Origin: Chitinophaga pinensis
GTDB lineage: Bacteria; Bacteroidota; Bacteroidia; Flavobacteriales_D; Crocinitomicaceae
NCBI GenBank assembly: GCA_945870115.1
Contig: CAMBRH010000228.1
Location: 1 to 5,746, forward strand
Length of the DNA: 5,746 bases
Direction: 5' to 3'
The notes under the pieces were generated by a model. The model was given only the letters and a program-made list of their open reading frames with translations. It was not told the origin of the DNA and did no database searches. The translations under genes and the position numbers were made by a program. Shown here piece after piece: positions 5,674 through 5,746 of the stretch (positions are counted from its first letter, which is position 1; the number at the start of each line of letters is the position of its first letter).

Positions 5674-5746
5674 ATGAAAAACAAAAGTATTATTTTCTTT
5701 CTCTTAATTTTTGTTTCTCTTTCTGAAATCAAAACTTATTCTCAAG
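5674..5746 (+). CDS. Exported protein, N-terminal fragment (3' end outside window)
   Basis: The 24 visible codons read MKNKSIIFFLLIFVSLSEIK then TYSQ. This is a Sec signal peptide: basic start (K2, K4), hydrophobic core (residues 6-16) and a probable cleavage near TYS/Q, a common ending in this phylum. The ATG lies 11 bases after the GH3 stop codon, with an A-rich leader, so the two genes probably form an operon. The mature protein is beyond the window, so its role cannot be stated. Confidence 0.8.
   Translation, partial: MKNKSIIFFLLIFVSLSEIKTYSQ

Overview
The window is AT-rich and looks like a chromosome segment from a member of the Bacteroidota, most likely a flavobacterium. Three things suggest this. 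Genes are preceded by A-rich leaders rather than Shine-Dalgarno sites. Two -7 boxes match the Bacteroidota form TAnnTTTG (TATATTTG at 1738 and at 3934). The secreted proteins have short signal peptides ending in YAQ or YSQ. All supported genes are on the + strand; I found no rRNA, tRNA, CRISPR array or transposase gene.

The left half (1 to about 3825) reads as an accessory region. It starts with the 3' end of an unrecognised gene (1-341). A broken N-terminal fragment of a RhuM-family gene follows (about 367-627); its reading frame is shifted at least once, and the fragment runs directly into the start codon of a full-length YhcG/DUF1016-type PDDEXK nuclease gene (628-1644). RhuM and YhcG genes often occur inside or beside type I restriction-modification loci in Bacteroidota, but no hsdR, hsdM or hsdS is visible here, so this may be a remnant or edge of such a locus. 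A hairpin terminator (1683-1712) closes the nuclease gene.

After a promoter-like intergenic region with palindromes comes a 325-residue protein of unknown function (1898-2875), whose N-terminus resembles DUF4259-type 'MGAWG..ND' proteins. An 89-base gap follows, with small inverted repeats, and then a secreted alpha/beta-hydrolase of the esterase D/IroE type (2965-3825).

The right half looks like ordinary chromosomal backbone. A 32-codon gene for a single-span membrane peptide (3987-4085) sits between its own -7 box and a strong UUCG-loop terminator. It is followed by a full-length GH3-family acyl-adenylating enzyme (4154-5662) with all three adenylation motifs, and, 11 bases later, by the start of another exported protein (5674 onward, cut by the window end).

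No single pathway links these genes. The items most worth a second look are the RhuM remnant abutting the YhcG nuclease, a perfect 12-base inverted repeat inside the nuclease gene, the palindromic promoter region at 1768-1822, and the 32-residue membrane peptide with its own transcription unit.
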